Shown one piece after another: positions 18,859 to 29,473 of a stretch of DNA of 50,680 nucleotides; positions within the stretch are counted from its first letter, which is position 1, and every line of letters starts with the position of its first letter. The translations under genes were made by a program, and so were the position numbers. Source of the stretch: Candidatus Marisimplicoccus framensis (lineage in GTDB: Bacteria > Bacteroidota > Bacteroidia > Flavobacteriales > Flavobacteriaceae); assembly GCA_905182065.1 (NCBI GenBank), contig CAJIZN010000002.1, positions 71,175 to 121,854 on the forward strand. The letters are read 5' to 3'. Below the pieces are notes generated by a model. The model made no database searches. It saw only the letters and a list, made by a program, of their open reading frames with translations, and was not told the DNA's origin.

Positions 18859-20333
18859 TTATAATGCTTTTTTCATTGAAGTCATATGCTGTCTCAACTC
18901 ATCACCGATAATCTCAATTGAATGAAATCTTATTGAATCATTTATCTCAATTAATTTTTTGTTATCAATTGAGTTTGAATCATTACTTAGCGAATTAGAT
19001 CCTATAACATTTTTATCAATTTTCTTAAAGAAGCTTGATAAAAGTGGAATTGCTTCATTATTGAATAAATAGCATCCATACTCTGCAGTATCTGAAATAA
19101 TACTATTCATCTCATAAAGTTTTTTTCTAGAAACTAGATTAGCAATTAATGGAAGTTCATGAAGAGATTCGTAGTAAGCTGATTCTTCTTTAATTCCAGC
19201 TTCAACCATAGTCTCAAAGGCTAGTTCAACTCCAGCTTTAATGAAGGCTACCATTAAAATACCATTATCAAAATATTCTTGTTCTGATATTTCATCTGAA
19301 GTAGGGTTAGTTTTTTCAAAAGCTGTTTGACTAGTTTGTTCTCTCCAATTTAAAAGCTCTTTATCATCATTATCCCAGTCTTTCATCATAGTTTCAGAAA
19401 AATTCCCAGATAATACATTATCCATATGTGTTACAAATAAAGGTGAAAGAATTGATTTTAGCTCTTCTGATAACTCATAAGCCTTTAATTTTGAGGGATT
19501 TGATAATCTATCCATCATATTAGTAATACCACCATGTTTTAAGGATTCAGTAATTGTCTCCCAACCATGTTGAATTAATTTAGATGCAAATCCAGGATTG
19601 ACTCCAAGTTCAATCATTCTATTGAAAGATAGTATTGAACCAGTTTGAAGCATACCACATAGTATAGTTTGTTCACCCATTAAATCAGATTTCACTTCTG
19701 CAACAAAAGAAGATTCCAGAACACCAGCTTTATGAGAGCCAAGAGATACTGCGTAAGCTTTTGCAGCTTCAAAACCTATATCATTTATATCATTTTCTGG
19801 ATGGACTGCAATCAAAGTTGGAACTCCAAAACCTCTAAGATACTCCTCTCTTACTTCAGATCCAGGAGATTTAGGCGCAACCATTATTACAGTTATATCT
19901 TTTCTTACTTTAATTCCTTCCTCAACAATATTAAATCCATGTGAATAGGATAATATTGAATTTTTTTTCATTATTGGCATTAATTGCTCAACAACTGGAG
20001 ATGATTCTTGTCAGGAGTTAAATTAATTACTAAATCTGAATTTGGAATTATTTCATCAAAATTACCAACAGTAAAATTATTAGTAGAGGCATCTATATAA
20101 GACTGCCTCTTTGAGTCAATTGACGACTGTCTAAGTACAAAAGAAATATCAAGACCTGAATCTCTCATGTTTAATCCTTGATGCAAACCTTGAGCTCCAC
20201 AACCAACAATTGCAATTTTTTTATCTTTTAAAAACTTAACACCCTCACTAAACTCAGATGAATCCATAAATCTACATCTACCTAGTTGCATTAATTTTTC
20301 TCTAAATGATAAGCTATTGAAATAATTTTTCAT
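18859..20333 (-). pseudogene. ilvC: Ketol-acid reductoisomerase (long class II type), one frameshift
   Basis: Two adjacent frames together encode a class II KARI, which isomerises and reduces acetolactate or acetohydroxybutyrate with NADPH. Frame one holds the N-terminus and NADPH site ([20 protein letters not shown] near residue 41, then [13 protein letters not shown]) and stops at 19980. Frame two continues with [25 protein letters not shown], the catalytic [20 protein letters not shown], and two copies of the knotted domain. One base is missing near 19993-19994 (CAG-nTT-GTT-GAG). Adding it gives 492 codons, 491 residues, as I recall for E. coli IlvC, and a clean alignment across the junction. 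In a complete ilv operon a dead ilvC is unlikely, so sequencing error is the favoured reading. Confidence 0.9.
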
Positions 20334-20338
20334 TGTTT

Positions 20339-20872
20339 TTATTTTTGGATTTTAAAAGTATTCAAAATTTCTGATATTCCCATCTTTTCTTTAGAAACTG
20401 CAATTCTTCCAGATCTTGTAAATTGAAGAAGTCCATATTTCTCTAAATCATTATAAAGTTTTTCAGTATCATCTCTAAACCCTGTTTTCTCAATAACAAA
20501 ATAGTCAGGGTTTACAGTAACTATCCTAGCATTAGATTCTTTAATAATATTCTGAATATGTCTCTCTTCAAAAAGAGCTGATGATTTCATTTTATAAAGA
20601 GCTGATTCTTGAAATATAGTTTCGCTATCCGTATGAAAAAACACTCTAATAACCTCAACCTGCTTTTCAATCTGTTTGGATACTTTCTCAACACCAGATT
20701 TAGTCATTTTTACAACTATTATAAATCTAAATACATCTTTAATTTCACATTCGGAGGTAGTAAAGCTCTCAATGTTGATGTGACGTTTTAAAAATATTGC
20801 TGAAAGTCTGTGAAGAAGTCCTACATTATTTTCTGTATAAACTGAGATGGTGTAATTATTTTTCTTTTCCAT
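20339..20872 (-). CDS. ilvN: Acetolactate synthase small (regulatory) subunit
   Basis: A 177-residue regulatory subunit of acetohydroxyacid synthase. The N-terminal ACT domain is clear ([19 protein letters not shown] at residues ~9-27, then [12 protein letters not shown]); a second, weaker domain fills the rest. In this family it binds valine and both activates the large subunit and gives feedback control. It starts one base after ilvB ends and precedes ilvC by 5 bases, matching the standard ilvB-ilvN-ilvC order. It is slightly longer than the E. coli IlvH class (~163). Confidence 0.94.
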   Translation of the reverse strand: MEKKNNYTISVYTENNVGLLHRLSAIFLKRHINIESFTTSECEIKDVFRFIIVVKMTKSGVEKVSKQIEKQVEVIRVFFHTDSETIFQESALYKMKSSALFEERHIQNIIKESNARIVTVNPDYFVIEKTGFRDDTEKLYNDLEKYGLLQFTRSGRIAVSKEKMGISEILNTFKIQK

Positions 20873-20873
20873 T

Positions 20874-22568
20874 TTAATTTAATCTAATATCTGATACTGA
20901 TGCTCCTGTTGGAATCATTGGAAATACATTATTTTCTTTTTCAACACATATTTCTAAAACATAAGGCTTCTTTGATTTTATCATTCTTTCAACGGCAGGT
21001 TTTAAATCCTTTCTATCTTTAACTCTTTCAGAATCTAGATAGTATCCTTTAGCAATAGCTACAAAGTCTGGATTTACCATTTCAGTAGAAGCATATCTTT
21101 TATCAAAGAATAATTGTTGCCATTGACGAACCATACCAAGGAAATCATTATTAAGAATAACAATTTTTACAGGTATCTGTAATTGAAAAATTGTACCTAA
21201 TTCCTGAATTGTCATTTGATAACCTCCATCACCAATCACAGCTACTACTTCTCTATTCAAAGCACCCATTTTAGCACCCATTGCTGCGGGAAGAGCAAAC
21301 CCCATTGTACCTAATCCACCTGAGGTAATGTTACTCTTTGATTTAACAAAATTCGCATATCTACATGCAACCATTTGATGTTGGCCAACATCAGTAACAA
21401 TAATAGCATCACCATTAGTAAATTCATTTATTGCTATAATTGACTCACCCATGGTTAAGCCATCTTTCAGAGGATTTAAATCAGACTTAATGACTTTTTC
21501 AAATTCAATTTTCATTAAATCATCAAATTTAGAAATCCATTTACTATGAGATTTTTTTTCAATCTTATTTGTAATTCGCTTAAGAGAATCTTTACAATCA
21601 CCTATTACTGGAACATCTGCAATAATGTTTTTATTTATTTCTGCTGGATCAATATCAAGATGAATTATTTTTGCTTGAGAAGCATAAGTTTTTGGATCTC
21701 CTGTAACACGATCATCAAATCTCATACCTACAGCAATAAGTAAATCACATTTATTTGTTAGAATATTAGGACCATAATTTCCATGCATTCCAACCATTCC
21801 AACATTTAAGTCATGAGAAGTTGGAAGTGCAGATAAGCCAAGAATTGTCCAGGCTGCAGGTATTCCACTTTTTTCAACAAAATCCTTAAACTCTTTTTCC
21901 GCATTTCCTAAAATCACACCTTGACCCCATACAATAAGTGGTTTCTTTGCATTGTTAATTAACTTTGAGGCATTATCTATTGAATCATTACTAATCGTAG
22001 GTAATGGATTATAGCTTCTTATACCTTTACATTTTGAATATTCAAAATCAAATAGCTCAAATTGAGCATCTTTAGTTATGTCAATTAATACTGGACCTGG
22101 TCTACCCGATTTTGCAATATAAAATGCTTTTGCAAAAATTTCAGGAATTTCAGATGCTTTAGTTATTTGGTAATTCCATTTAGTAACTGGCATTGAAATT
22201 CCTATAATATCTGTTTCTTGAAAAGCATCAGAACCTAGAAGATGAGAAGAAACCTGACCAGTTATACATACTACTGGTGTTGAATCTATTTGTGCATCTG
22301 CTATACCAGTAACAAGATTAGTTGCACCAGGACCTGATGTCGCAATTGCTACACCTACTCTACCGGATGATCTAGCATAACCTTGTGCTGCATGAATTGC
22401 TCCTTGTTCATGCCTAGCTAAAATATGCTGTAACTTATCTTGAAATTTATAAAATTCATCATATACAGGCATTATTGCACCACCTGGATAACCCCATATT
22501 AAATCAACACCTTCATTCAATAAAGAGTGAACTACAGCTTCCGCTCCACTTATTTTTTTATTTTTCAT
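20874..22568 (-). CDS. ilvB: Acetolactate synthase large (catalytic) subunit
   Basis: A 564-residue thiamine-diphosphate enzyme that condenses two pyruvates (or pyruvate and 2-oxobutanoate). The catalytic glutamate is in ARHEQGAIHAAQGYA near residue 53. The TPP-binding motif begins VIGDGGYQMTIQELGT near residue 440 and ends in NN about 28 residues later. Other marks are ATSGPGATNLVTG and the central FAD-binding-like domain (KLINNAKKPLIVWGQG). Length and motif order match biosynthetic AHAS. It lies between ilvD (5-base gap) and ilvN (one-base gap). Confidence 0.97.
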   Translation of the reverse strand: MKNKKISGAEAVVHSLLNEGVDLIWGYPGGAIMPVYDEFYKFQDKLQHILARHEQGAIHAAQGYARSSGRVGVAIATSGPGATNLVTGIADAQIDSTPVVCITGQVSSHLLGSDAFQETDIIGISMPVTKWNYQITKASEIPEIFAKAFYIAKSGRPGPVLIDITKDAQFELFDFEYSKCKGIRSYNPLPTISNDSIDNASKLINNAKKPLIVWGQGVILGNAEKEFKDFVEKSGIPAAWTILGLSALPTSHDLNVGMVGMHGNYGPNILTNKCDLLIAVGMRFDDRVTGDPKTYASQAKIIHLDIDPAEINKNIIADVPVIGDCKDSLKRITNKIEKKSHSKWISKFDDLMKIEFEKVIKSDLNPLKDGLTMGESIIAINEFTNGDAIIVTDVGQHQMVACRYANFVKSKSNITSGGLGTMGFALPAAMGAKMGALNREVVAVIGDGGYQMTIQELGTIFQLQIPVKIVILNNDFLGMVRQWQQLFFDKRYASTEMVNPDFVAIAKGYYLDSERVKDRKDLKPAVERMIKSKKPYVLEICVEKENNVFPMIPTGASVSDIRLN

Positions 22569-22573
22569 AGTTT

Positions 22574-24247
22574 CTATTCATCAGTAATACATCCCTTCGA
22601 TGCATTTGAAACTGACTTAACGTATTTGTATAAAATTCCTTTATCAATTTTTGGTTCTGGTTTTTTCCAGTTTTTCATTCTATTAATTATTTCATTTTCT
22701 GAAATATCAACATGTAATATATTATTCTCAGAATCAATAGTAATTATATCACCATCTTCAACTATGGCTAAAGTTCCTCCTTCGAATGCTTCAGGAACAA
22801 TATGACCAACAACAAAGCCATGAGTACCTCCTGAAAACCTTCCATCAGTAATCAAGGCGACATCTTTACCGAGACCAGCTCCCATAATAGCAGAAGTAGG
22901 CTTGAGCATTTCAGGCATTCCAGGTCCACCTTTAGGCCCTTCATATCTTATTACTACTACCTCACCTTTGTTAACTTTAGATTCTTCTATTGCTGATAAA
23001 CATTCAAATTCACCATCAAACACCTTGGCAGGGCCAATGAATTGTAATCCTTCTTTACCAGTTATTTTTGCCACACATCCTTCTTCTGCAAGATTTCCTT
23101 TTAAAATTTGAATATGACCAGTTTTTTTTATTGGATTTGTAATAGGAAAAATAATATCATTTGAGTCCATATTTGGTGATTGAACTTCTGATAAATTCTC
23201 CTGAAGAGTTCTACCTGTAATTGTCATACAATCTCCATGTAACAGATTATTCTCTAGCATATATTTTAATACAGAAGGAACACCTCCTATTTTGTGTAGG
23301 TCCTTCATCAGATATTTACCACTTGGCTTAAGATTTGCAATGAAAGGTGTAGAGTCACTTATTTCTTGGAAATAGTCAATAGATAAATCTAAATTAGCTG
23401 CTCTTGCAATAGCTAAAAAATGAAGAACTGCATTTGTAGATCCTCCTAATATTGTAATTAGTCTTAATGCATTTTCAAGAGATTTTTTTGTGACTATATC
23501 AGATGGCTTAATGTCTTTCTCTATAAGTAATTTCATAGCTGAGCCTATTTCGGCACATTCATTTACTTTGTCTTTGCTTATCGCAGGGTTAGAAGAATTA
23601 TATGGAAGTGACATTCCTAATGCTTCAATTGCTGAAGCCATTGTATTAGCTGTATACATGCCTCCACATGCTCCTGCACCTGGACATGCATTTTTAATTA
23701 CATTTTTATATTCTTTATCATCAATCTTTCCAGCAACTTTTTCACCCCATGCTTCAAAAGCTGAAACCACATCTAACTCTTTGTTGTTGTAACAGCCTGA
23801 ATCTATTGTCCCACCATAAACCAATATACTCGGCCTATCCAATCTAAGCATTGCCATTAAAGCTCCTGGCATATTTTTATCACACCCTACAACAGTTACT
23901 AAACCATCGTAAGACATAGCTTGAACCACAGTTTCCATTGAATCCGCTATAATATCCCTAGATGGAAGAGAATATCTCATACCAAAAGTTCCCATAGAAA
24001 TACCATCACTAACCCCTATAGTGTTAAATATTAGACCTATATAATCAGTAGCAACTATACTCTCTTTTATCTTTACAGAAAGATCATTTAAATGCATATT
24101 ACAAGGGTTACCTTCATAACCAGTACTAGCCACACCTATAAAAGGTTTATCAAAGTCATCTTCAGTCAAACCAATAGCATGAAGCATAGCCTGAGCTGCT
24201 GGTTGAGAGTCATCCTTTGTTACTACTCGACTGTATTTATTATACAT
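22574..24247 (-). CDS. ilvD: Dihydroxy-acid dehydratase
   Basis: A 557-residue iron-sulfur dehydratase that makes the 2-oxo acids of valine and isoleucine from dihydroxy acids. The cluster cysteines are seen in [10 protein letters not shown] near residue 49, [10 protein letters not shown] near residue 119 and [17 protein letters not shown] near residue 190. The C-terminal active-site motif [17 protein letters not shown] is present near residue 465. It is the first gene of the minus-strand ilv run (ilvD-ilvB-ilvN-ilvC-ilvA-gapN-like), so the promoter should lie in the 190-base AT-rich space before it. I saw no T-box, leader peptide or strong consensus promoter there. Confidence 0.97.
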   Translation of the reverse strand: MYNKYSRVVTKDDSQPAAQAMLHAIGLTEDDFDKPFIGVASTGYEGNPCNMHLNDLSVKIKESIVATDYIGLIFNTIGVSDGISMGTFGMRYSLPSRDIIADSMETVVQAMSYDGLVTVVGCDKNMPGALMAMLRLDRPSILVYGGTIDSGCYNNKELDVVSAFEAWGEKVAGKIDDKEYKNVIKNACPGAGACGGMYTANTMASAIEALGMSLPYNSSNPAISKDKVNECAEIGSAMKLLIEKDIKPSDIVTKKSLENALRLITILGGSTNAVLHFLAIARAANLDLSIDYFQEISDSTPFIANLKPSGKYLMKDLHKIGGVPSVLKYMLENNLLHGDCMTITGRTLQENLSEVQSPNMDSNDIIFPITNPIKKTGHIQILKGNLAEEGCVAKITGKEGLQFIGPAKVFDGEFECLSAIEESKVNKGEVVVIRYEGPKGGPGMPEMLKPTSAIMGAGLGKDVALITDGRFSGGTHGFVVGHIVPEAFEGGTLAIVEDGDIITIDSENNILHVDISENEIINRMKNWKKPEPKIDKGILYKYVKSVSNASKGCITDE

Positions 24248-24437
24248 TTAACATTTATCTTAAGTTAAAATTATTACCAAGTTGCTATCTTTCTTAATGA
24301 ATTTATAAAGTATAACTATATTCAAATTAATAAAATATTTTATAAATAACTGATAATTAGTCATATATAAATTAAAATATATCATACCCAATCATTAAAT
24401 ATCATTTTTGAATTTAAATAATTAAATTGAAATCATT

Positions 24438-25817
24438 ATGACGTACAAAGAAATTGATTACATAATTAATTCACAAATAAAATTTACCAAAACTAATTCT
24501 AATTCTGTTAACTATAGAATTCAAATTTTAAATTCACTTTTAAAAACAATTAGTAAAAATGAGTCTAAAATATATGATGCTTTAAAGAAAGATTTAAATA
24601 AACATGAATTCGAGTCATTCTTATCAGAAGTTCTTCTTGTTAAACGAGAAATTAAATTATTTACAAAAAAATTAAAAAGATGGTCTAGAAAAAAAAGAGT
24701 TAGTGGGTCAATCTTTAATTTTCCTTCAAAAAATTATCTTATCCCGGAACCATATGGTAATACACTAATTATTACACCTTGGAACTATCCATTTCAATTA
24801 TCATTAACACCATTAATAGGTGCTGTTGCTGCTGGAAATACAGTTATAATAAAACCCTCAGAATTAGCACCTAATACATCATCTGTGTTAAAAGAATTAA
24901 TTGAAGCTGTTTTTCCTCAAAACTTAGTTAGTGTTATTGAAGGAGATGCAGATACTGCTAAATATCTTCTTGACAAAAAGTGGGATTATATTTTCTTTAC
25001 AGGAAGTACAAGGATTGGAAAAATTATTGCTGAAAAAGCAGCAAAGCACCTCACTCCAATAACATTAGAGCTTGGAGGCAAAAGTCCATGTATCGTTGAT
25101 CAAGGAATAGATATAGACAAAGTGGCAAAAAGAATTGTATCAGGTAAGTTTGTGAATTGTGGTCAAACATGTATTGCTCCAGATTATATAGTTGTCAATA
25201 ATCATGTTAAAGATGAATTAATTTCAATGCTAAAAAAGAACATCATTTCTACTTTTGGTAGCACTCCTATTAAATCAGATAGTTACGGAAGAATAATTAA
25301 TACTAATAATTTATTAAGGCTAAAAGAGAATTTAATTAATCAAAATATTGAATTTGGTGGTAAAATAGATGAAAAAAATCTTTATGTTGAGCCCACATTA
25401 GTAATTGATCCTGATGTTAATTCTGAAATAATGAAAGAAGAAATTTTTGGACCAATTTTACCAATTTTATCATATGAAAATGAAAATGATTTAGAAAAAA
25501 TTCTTGATGCAAATCCATCACCATTAGCATTTTACATTTTTTCAAAAAATCAAAAATTTATCGATAAGTTGATTAACTCTAATAAGTTTGGAGGGTGTGT
25601 AGTAAATGATACTCTAATACACTTTGTAAATTCAAATCTACCATTTGGGGGGATTGGTCCAAGCGGAATGGGAGCTTATAGAGGGAAGTTTAGCTTTGAT
25701 ACATTTACCCATTATAAACCTGTGCTTGAAAAAAAATCAATGATTGATTTACCTCTAAGATATGGACCCTACCCTAGTTCATTCAATTTTATAAAAAAAA
25801 TACTCGAGAAAATTTAG
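24438..25817 (+). CDS. Aldehyde dehydrogenase, class 3 / fatty-aldehyde type
   Basis: A 459-residue aldehyde dehydrogenase, shorter than the ~500-residue class 1/2 enzymes, as usual for class 3 (ALDH3-like). Seen: the Rossmann entry ITPWNYPFQLSLTPL near residue 111, IIKPSELAPNTSS, FFTGSTRIGKI, the glutamate motif TLELGGKSPCIV near residue 210, and the cysteine motif NCGQTCIAPDY near residue 242. EEIFGPILPI and NDTLIHFVNSNLPFGG follow. It likely oxidises medium to long chain aldehydes. The C-terminus lacks an obvious membrane helix. It is followed after one base by a nitroreductase-like gene and is divergent from ilvD. Confidence 0.92.
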   Translation: MTYKEIDYIINSQIKFTKTNSNSVNYRIQILNSLLKTISKNESKIYDALKKDLNKHEFESFLSEVLLVKREIKLFTKKLKRWSRKKRVSGSIFNFPSKNYLIPEPYGNTLIITPWNYPFQLSLTPLIGAVAAGNTVIIKPSELAPNTSSVLKELIEAVFPQNLVSVIEGDADTAKYLLDKKWDYIFFTGSTRIGKIIAEKAAKHLTPITLELGGKSPCIVDQGIDIDKVAKRIVSGKFVNCGQTCIAPDYIVVNNHVKDELISMLKKNIISTFGSTPIKSDSYGRIINTNNLLRLKENLINQNIEFGGKIDEKNLYVEPTLVIDPDVNSEIMKEEIFGPILPILSYENENDLEKILDANPSPLAFYIFSKNQKFIDKLINSNKFGGCVVNDTLIHFVNSNLPFGGIGPSGMGAYRGKFSFDTFTHYKPVLEKKSMIDLPLRYGPYPSSFNFIKKILEKI

Positions 25818-25818
25818 A

Positions 25819-26535
25819 ATGGAAAAAACTGTAAGTGAAGCTATTGAATTTAGAAGATCCGTTAGAAAGTTTGACCCAAGTAAAGAAATTGATACTAAGA
25901 TTGTAAAAAAGTGTATTAAAAACGGAGTATTAGCTCCCAACAGCAGTAATCTCCAATTATGGGAGTTTTATCATATTACTAATAAAGAATTATTAACTAA
26001 TATTTCTAGAATATGCTTTAATCAGCCAGCTGCATCTACCGCTAAGCAAATTGTCATAACAATAGTTAGAAAAGATTTATGGAAATTACGAGCAAATCAA
26101 AATATTGATTTTTTTAATTTGAATAAGGAAAAATTAAGTACTAAGCAATATGATCAGACTAAAAAATATTACACTAAAGCAATGCCTCTTGTTTATAAAG
26201 ATTTTTTAGGTATACTAGGTTTTTCTAAATATATCTTTGCTTATATAATTGGTGTTTTTAAAGTAATGTACAGACAATTAAGAAGTTCTGATACAAGAAT
26301 TGTTGCACACAAAAGTGCAGCACTTGCATCTCAAAATTTTATGATAAGCATGTCTGGATTTGGTTATGACACATGTCCAATGGAAGGATTTGACTCACTA
26401 AAATTAAAGAAGTTATTAAAGCTAAATAAGAAATCTGAAATAAATATGGTGATTGGATGTGGTATTAGAAGTAAAGAAGGTGTTTACGGTGAAAGATTTA
26501 GAATTCCTTTTGAAGAAGTCTATTTTCAAAAATAA
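25819..26535 (+). CDS. Nitroreductase-family flavoprotein
   Basis: A 238-residue member of the FMN-dependent nitroreductase fold. Typical motifs are the N-terminal FRRSVRKFDPSK at residues ~11-22 (FMN phosphate binding), APNSSNLQLWEFY near residue 37, a middle region SAALASQNFMISMSGFGYDTCPMEGF, and the late MVIGCGIRS. Members reduce nitro compounds, quinones or enones with NAD(P)H, or dehalogenate and desaturate; the native substrate is not visible. A ~60-residue insertion around 100-160, with Lys/Tyr-rich and hydrophobic stretches, is longer than in simple family members. It lies in a two-gene unit with the aldehyde dehydrogenase and ends one base before the convergent dsbD. Confidence 0.85.
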   Translation: MEKTVSEAIEFRRSVRKFDPSKEIDTKIVKKCIKNGVLAPNSSNLQLWEFYHITNKELLTNISRICFNQPAASTAKQIVITIVRKDLWKLRANQNIDFFNLNKEKLSTKQYDQTKKYYTKAMPLVYKDFLGILGFSKYIFAYIIGVFKVMYRQLRSSDTRIVAHKSAALASQNFMISMSGFGYDTCPMEGFDSLKLKKLLKLNKKSEINMVIGCGIRSKEGVYGERFRIPFEEVYFQK

Positions 26536-26536
26536 A

Positions 26537-28459
26537 TTACTTAGTAGATTCCTCTATTGACGATTCTAGCCAATTTTTAAAGTTTTCTTCGGATGTATAT
26601 TGAATAGGTTCAGTTAGGATCTTTCCAGAAGGAATCATTGCAACATAATATGGCTGCGAAGCATTATTAAAATTAATCTGCTGAAAGAGAGACCATCTCC
26701 TACCTACATTATTAACATATTGAACATTTCCTGATTTATTCAAATATTTAAACTCTTCATCCTGAGAAAGCTTCGTTCTGTCATCTACATACAAGGATAT
26801 AATTATAAAGTTATTATCAAGCAAATTAAAAATTGCTGGCTTAGACCAAACATTTTCTTCCATTCTCCTACAATTTGCACAAGCCCATCCTGTAAAGTCT
26901 AATAGAATAATTTTTTCATTTTCAATAGCATATCTTTTACCATCTTCAAAATCTTTAAAACAATTAAGACCAAGCGGACAATCATTAATTTTAGTTTCTA
27001 TAGAATAAAACTCTGGAGGAAGAATACCACTTAAAAATCTTACATTTTTACTACTAATTAAACCTGAGGTGAGGTATAAAGAGAAAATTAAGAAAAACCA
27101 AGCAAATATGTTTTTGAAATTTATTTTATTAGCTTGAGATTTAAAAAGATAAAATGATAGCATTAGGAATATGACAACCCAAATAATTATAAATATTTCT
27201 CTTTTTAAGATACCCCAGCCTTCAACTAGGTCTGCATTTGAAAGAAATTTAAATGCTAAAGCAAGTTCAATAAACCCTAAGGAGACCTTAAGTTTTTTTA
27301 ACCAAATTCCAGATTTAGGTATTACTGAAAGATATTTTGGATAAAATGCTAAAAAAGTAAAAGGAAGAGCTAATGCTAATCCAAATCCAAACATTCCAAA
27401 TGAAAGTTGCATAGCTCCTGATGATGTTGATGATAAAGAGCCTGCTAGTAAAGATCCTAATATTGGGCCAGTACAAGAAAATGAAACTAAAGCCAATGTA
27501 AGAGACATGAAAAATATTCCAACTGCTCCACCTTTCTCTGATTTTTTCTCAGAACCAGATATTATATTACTTGGAATTACTATATCAAAGTATCCAAAAA
27601 ATGAAATTGCAAATAATATAAATACTATAAAGAATGTAATATTCACATATACATTCGTAGAAATAGTATTAAGAATATTAGGGTTTAAACTATCAAATAA
27701 ATGAAATGGTAGACTTAATAATATATAAATCAATATAATAAAAGCACCATACAAGGATGCTGAAATTAAACTACTATACTTAAGTTTATTTTGATCAATA
27801 AAATAGGATACCGTCAAAGGTATCATAGGGAAAATACATGGAGTTAGTAAGGCTAAAAAACCTGCAAGTAATCCAAAAATAAAAATTTCGAAATAGTTTG
27901 ATGATTGTATTACGTCATAGCTATTATAACTTGTTTTGTCAAGGTCTAATTCAAGTGAGTTATATTTTTTAATATCATCTAAAGTGACATTATCATCTTG
28001 AACTATTTTCTTGTTTTTATCTAATATAATATTAAACGTCTGGTTTCGAAAAATACATAATTCATCATCACAAGATGAGTAATCAATCTCAATTTTGATC
28101 TGGTTAAGGTCTTTATCAATTAATTTAACAGATTGTGTAAAGGAGGCATTTTGTTCAAAATAAAATAAATCCATCTTGAAAACATTATCATAACCAACTA
28201 TGTAAGGGTCTTCATCAAAAGTTTCACTTGCTTGATAATCAGAATTCTTGTTTAAAAATTTAAAACTAGTAGCTATAGAACCCTCCTCTGGCGAGAATTG
28301 TGAGTATAATTTCCAGCCATCTATTATAACTGCTTCAAAAGTAATTTCGTAATCTAGATTACTTACTTTATTAACTTCATATGACCATGATACAGGTTCC
28401 TTCTCTTGAGAATTAAGTGAAAGAACTGAAATAATTGCAAAAAATATATTTTTAATCAT
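26537..28459 (-). CDS. dsbD: Thiol:disulfide interchange protein DsbD
   Basis: A 640-residue membrane reductase that carries electrons from cytoplasmic thioredoxin to periplasmic proteins. Order seen: signal peptide (residues 1 to ~16), N-terminal immunoglobulin-like domain with the redox pair in SSCDDELC near residues 129-134, and eight or so membrane helices. Two membrane cysteines lie in LLTPCIFPMIPL and SFSCTGPILGSL. A C-terminal thioredoxin domain has FTGWACANCRRM. All three redox pairs are intact. The start overlaps the tilS stop by 8 bases. Some Bacteroidota annotations call it cytochrome c biogenesis protein, but the three-domain layout favours DsbD. Confidence 0.94.
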   Translation of the reverse strand: MIKNIFFAIISVLSLNSQEKEPVSWSYEVNKVSNLDYEITFEAVIIDGWKLYSQFSPEEGSIATSFKFLNKNSDYQASETFDEDPYIVGYDNVFKMDLFYFEQNASFTQSVKLIDKDLNQIKIEIDYSSCDDELCIFRNQTFNIILDKNKKIVQDDNVTLDDIKKYNSLELDLDKTSYNSYDVIQSSNYFEIFIFGLLAGFLALLTPCIFPMIPLTVSYFIDQNKLKYSSLISASLYGAFIILIYILLSLPFHLFDSLNPNILNTISTNVYVNITFFIVFILFAISFFGYFDIVIPSNIISGSEKKSEKGGAVGIFFMSLTLALVSFSCTGPILGSLLAGSLSSTSSGAMQLSFGMFGFGLALALPFTFLAFYPKYLSVIPKSGIWLKKLKVSLGFIELALAFKFLSNADLVEGWGILKREIFIIIWVVIFLMLSFYLFKSQANKINFKNIFAWFFLIFSLYLTSGLISSKNVRFLSGILPPEFYSIETKINDCPLGLNCFKDFEDGKRYAIENEKIILLDFTGWACANCRRMEENVWSKPAIFNLLDNNFIIISLYVDDRTKLSQDEEFKYLNKSGNVQYVNNVGRRWSLFQQINFNNASQPYYVAMIPSGKILTEPIQYTSEENFKNWLESSIEESTK

Positions 28460-29381
28460 TTCTAGTAATTATTAAGACGTTTTTATTCTTGGTCAATCTA
28501 TGTGTTTTTGAATTAATAAACTTTCCTGAATCTGAATTAAATATTTTTATAATCTCTTTAAAATTAAAGTCATAATCAATAAATAAATGATGAATGTAAA
28601 ACTCTAAGGGTTCTAGATTTAATAAATCATCGATTTGTACTTTAACCTTATCATTATCAATTTTAAATAAATTGACTTTTGTTTTTTTAATTATTGTTTC
28701 CGCAAATATCTTAGTAGAGATTAAGTTATTTATTGTTGTTTTGAACTTTAACATAACATTATCATCAAATTTCTTAAACTCAGGAATGATTGAATTTCTA
28801 ATCATATTTCTATAATAATCATTTTTTGAATTTGAAGAATCCTCTCTGAAATCAATCTTATTTATTTCAGCATACACAATTATTTCATCTTTTAGAATTT
28901 GAAGAAGAGGCCTAAATAAATTACTAGTTATCTCAGGAATACCTAAAAGTCCATTTAATCCTGTACCTCTCATAGAGTTAATTAAATATGTTTCGAGTTG
29001 ATCATCTAAATGATGAGCAGTTACTATATAATCAAACTTGTGTATTGCTTTCAATTCATTAAACCAATTATATCTTAAATTTCTCGCACCTTCTTGAATA
29101 CTAACTTTACTTTTTTCACAAAATGTTGTAGTACTAAATTTAGAGGAATAACATTTAATCTCATTTTTTCTTGACCAACTTAAAATAAATTCTTGATCTG
29201 CATTACTTTCTTCAGCTCGAAGACCAAAATTACAATGGGCAATAGAAAAATTTAAATTATTTTGAATAAACAAGTTAGCAAGGACCATGCTATCCACACC
29301 ACCACTAACAGCAACCAAGAAATTACATTGCTTCAGTGGTTTAACTTTTTTTTCAAAAACTTTATTGATTTTATGTTCCAC
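28452..29381 (-). CDS. tilS: tRNA(Ile)-lysidine synthase, short form
   Basis: A 309-residue PP-loop ATPase that converts the wobble cytidine of the tRNA-Ile CAU anticodon to lysidine, letting it read AUA. The P-loop VAVSGGVDSMVLA is at residues ~23-35, then HCNFGLR, ARNLRYNWF, TAHHLDDQLETYLINSMRGTG and RPLL. The C-terminus ends soon after the core (HRLTKNKNVLIITRND), so the extra C-terminal domain seen in ~430-residue TilS proteins is missing. Short TilS proteins exist, for example in Aquifex, so it may be complete. It is upstream of dsbD with an 8-base overlap, leaving no room for a lost exten­sion in that frame. Confidence 0.92.
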   Translation of the reverse strand: MEHKINKVFEKKVKPLKQCNFLVAVSGGVDSMVLANLFIQNNLNFSIAHCNFGLRAEESNADQEFILSWSRKNEIKCYSSKFSTTTFCEKSKVSIQEGARNLRYNWFNELKAIHKFDYIVTAHHLDDQLETYLINSMRGTGLNGLLGIPEITSNLFRPLLQILKDEIIVYAEINKIDFREDSSNSKNDYYRNMIRNSIIPEFKKFDDNVMLKFKTTINNLISTKIFAETIIKKTKVNLFKIDNDKVKVQIDDLLNLEPLEFYIHHLFIDYDFNFKEIIKIFNSDSGKFINSKTHRLTKNKNVLIITRND

Positions 29382-29473
29382 TGAGTAAAAATAACTAAAG
29401 TTTAACCAAATAAGTATCGTATTATATTATGGTTAAGTTTTTTTTTCTCAACTTGTAGTATATAATTTATATT

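Noticed and set aside
24248-24437. Possible riboswitch, T-box or leader peptide before ilvD
   Set aside because: The 190-base space is very AT-rich with only short A/T inverted repeats; no run of Leu/Ile/Val codons, no T-box motif and no convincing attenuator hairpin were seen.
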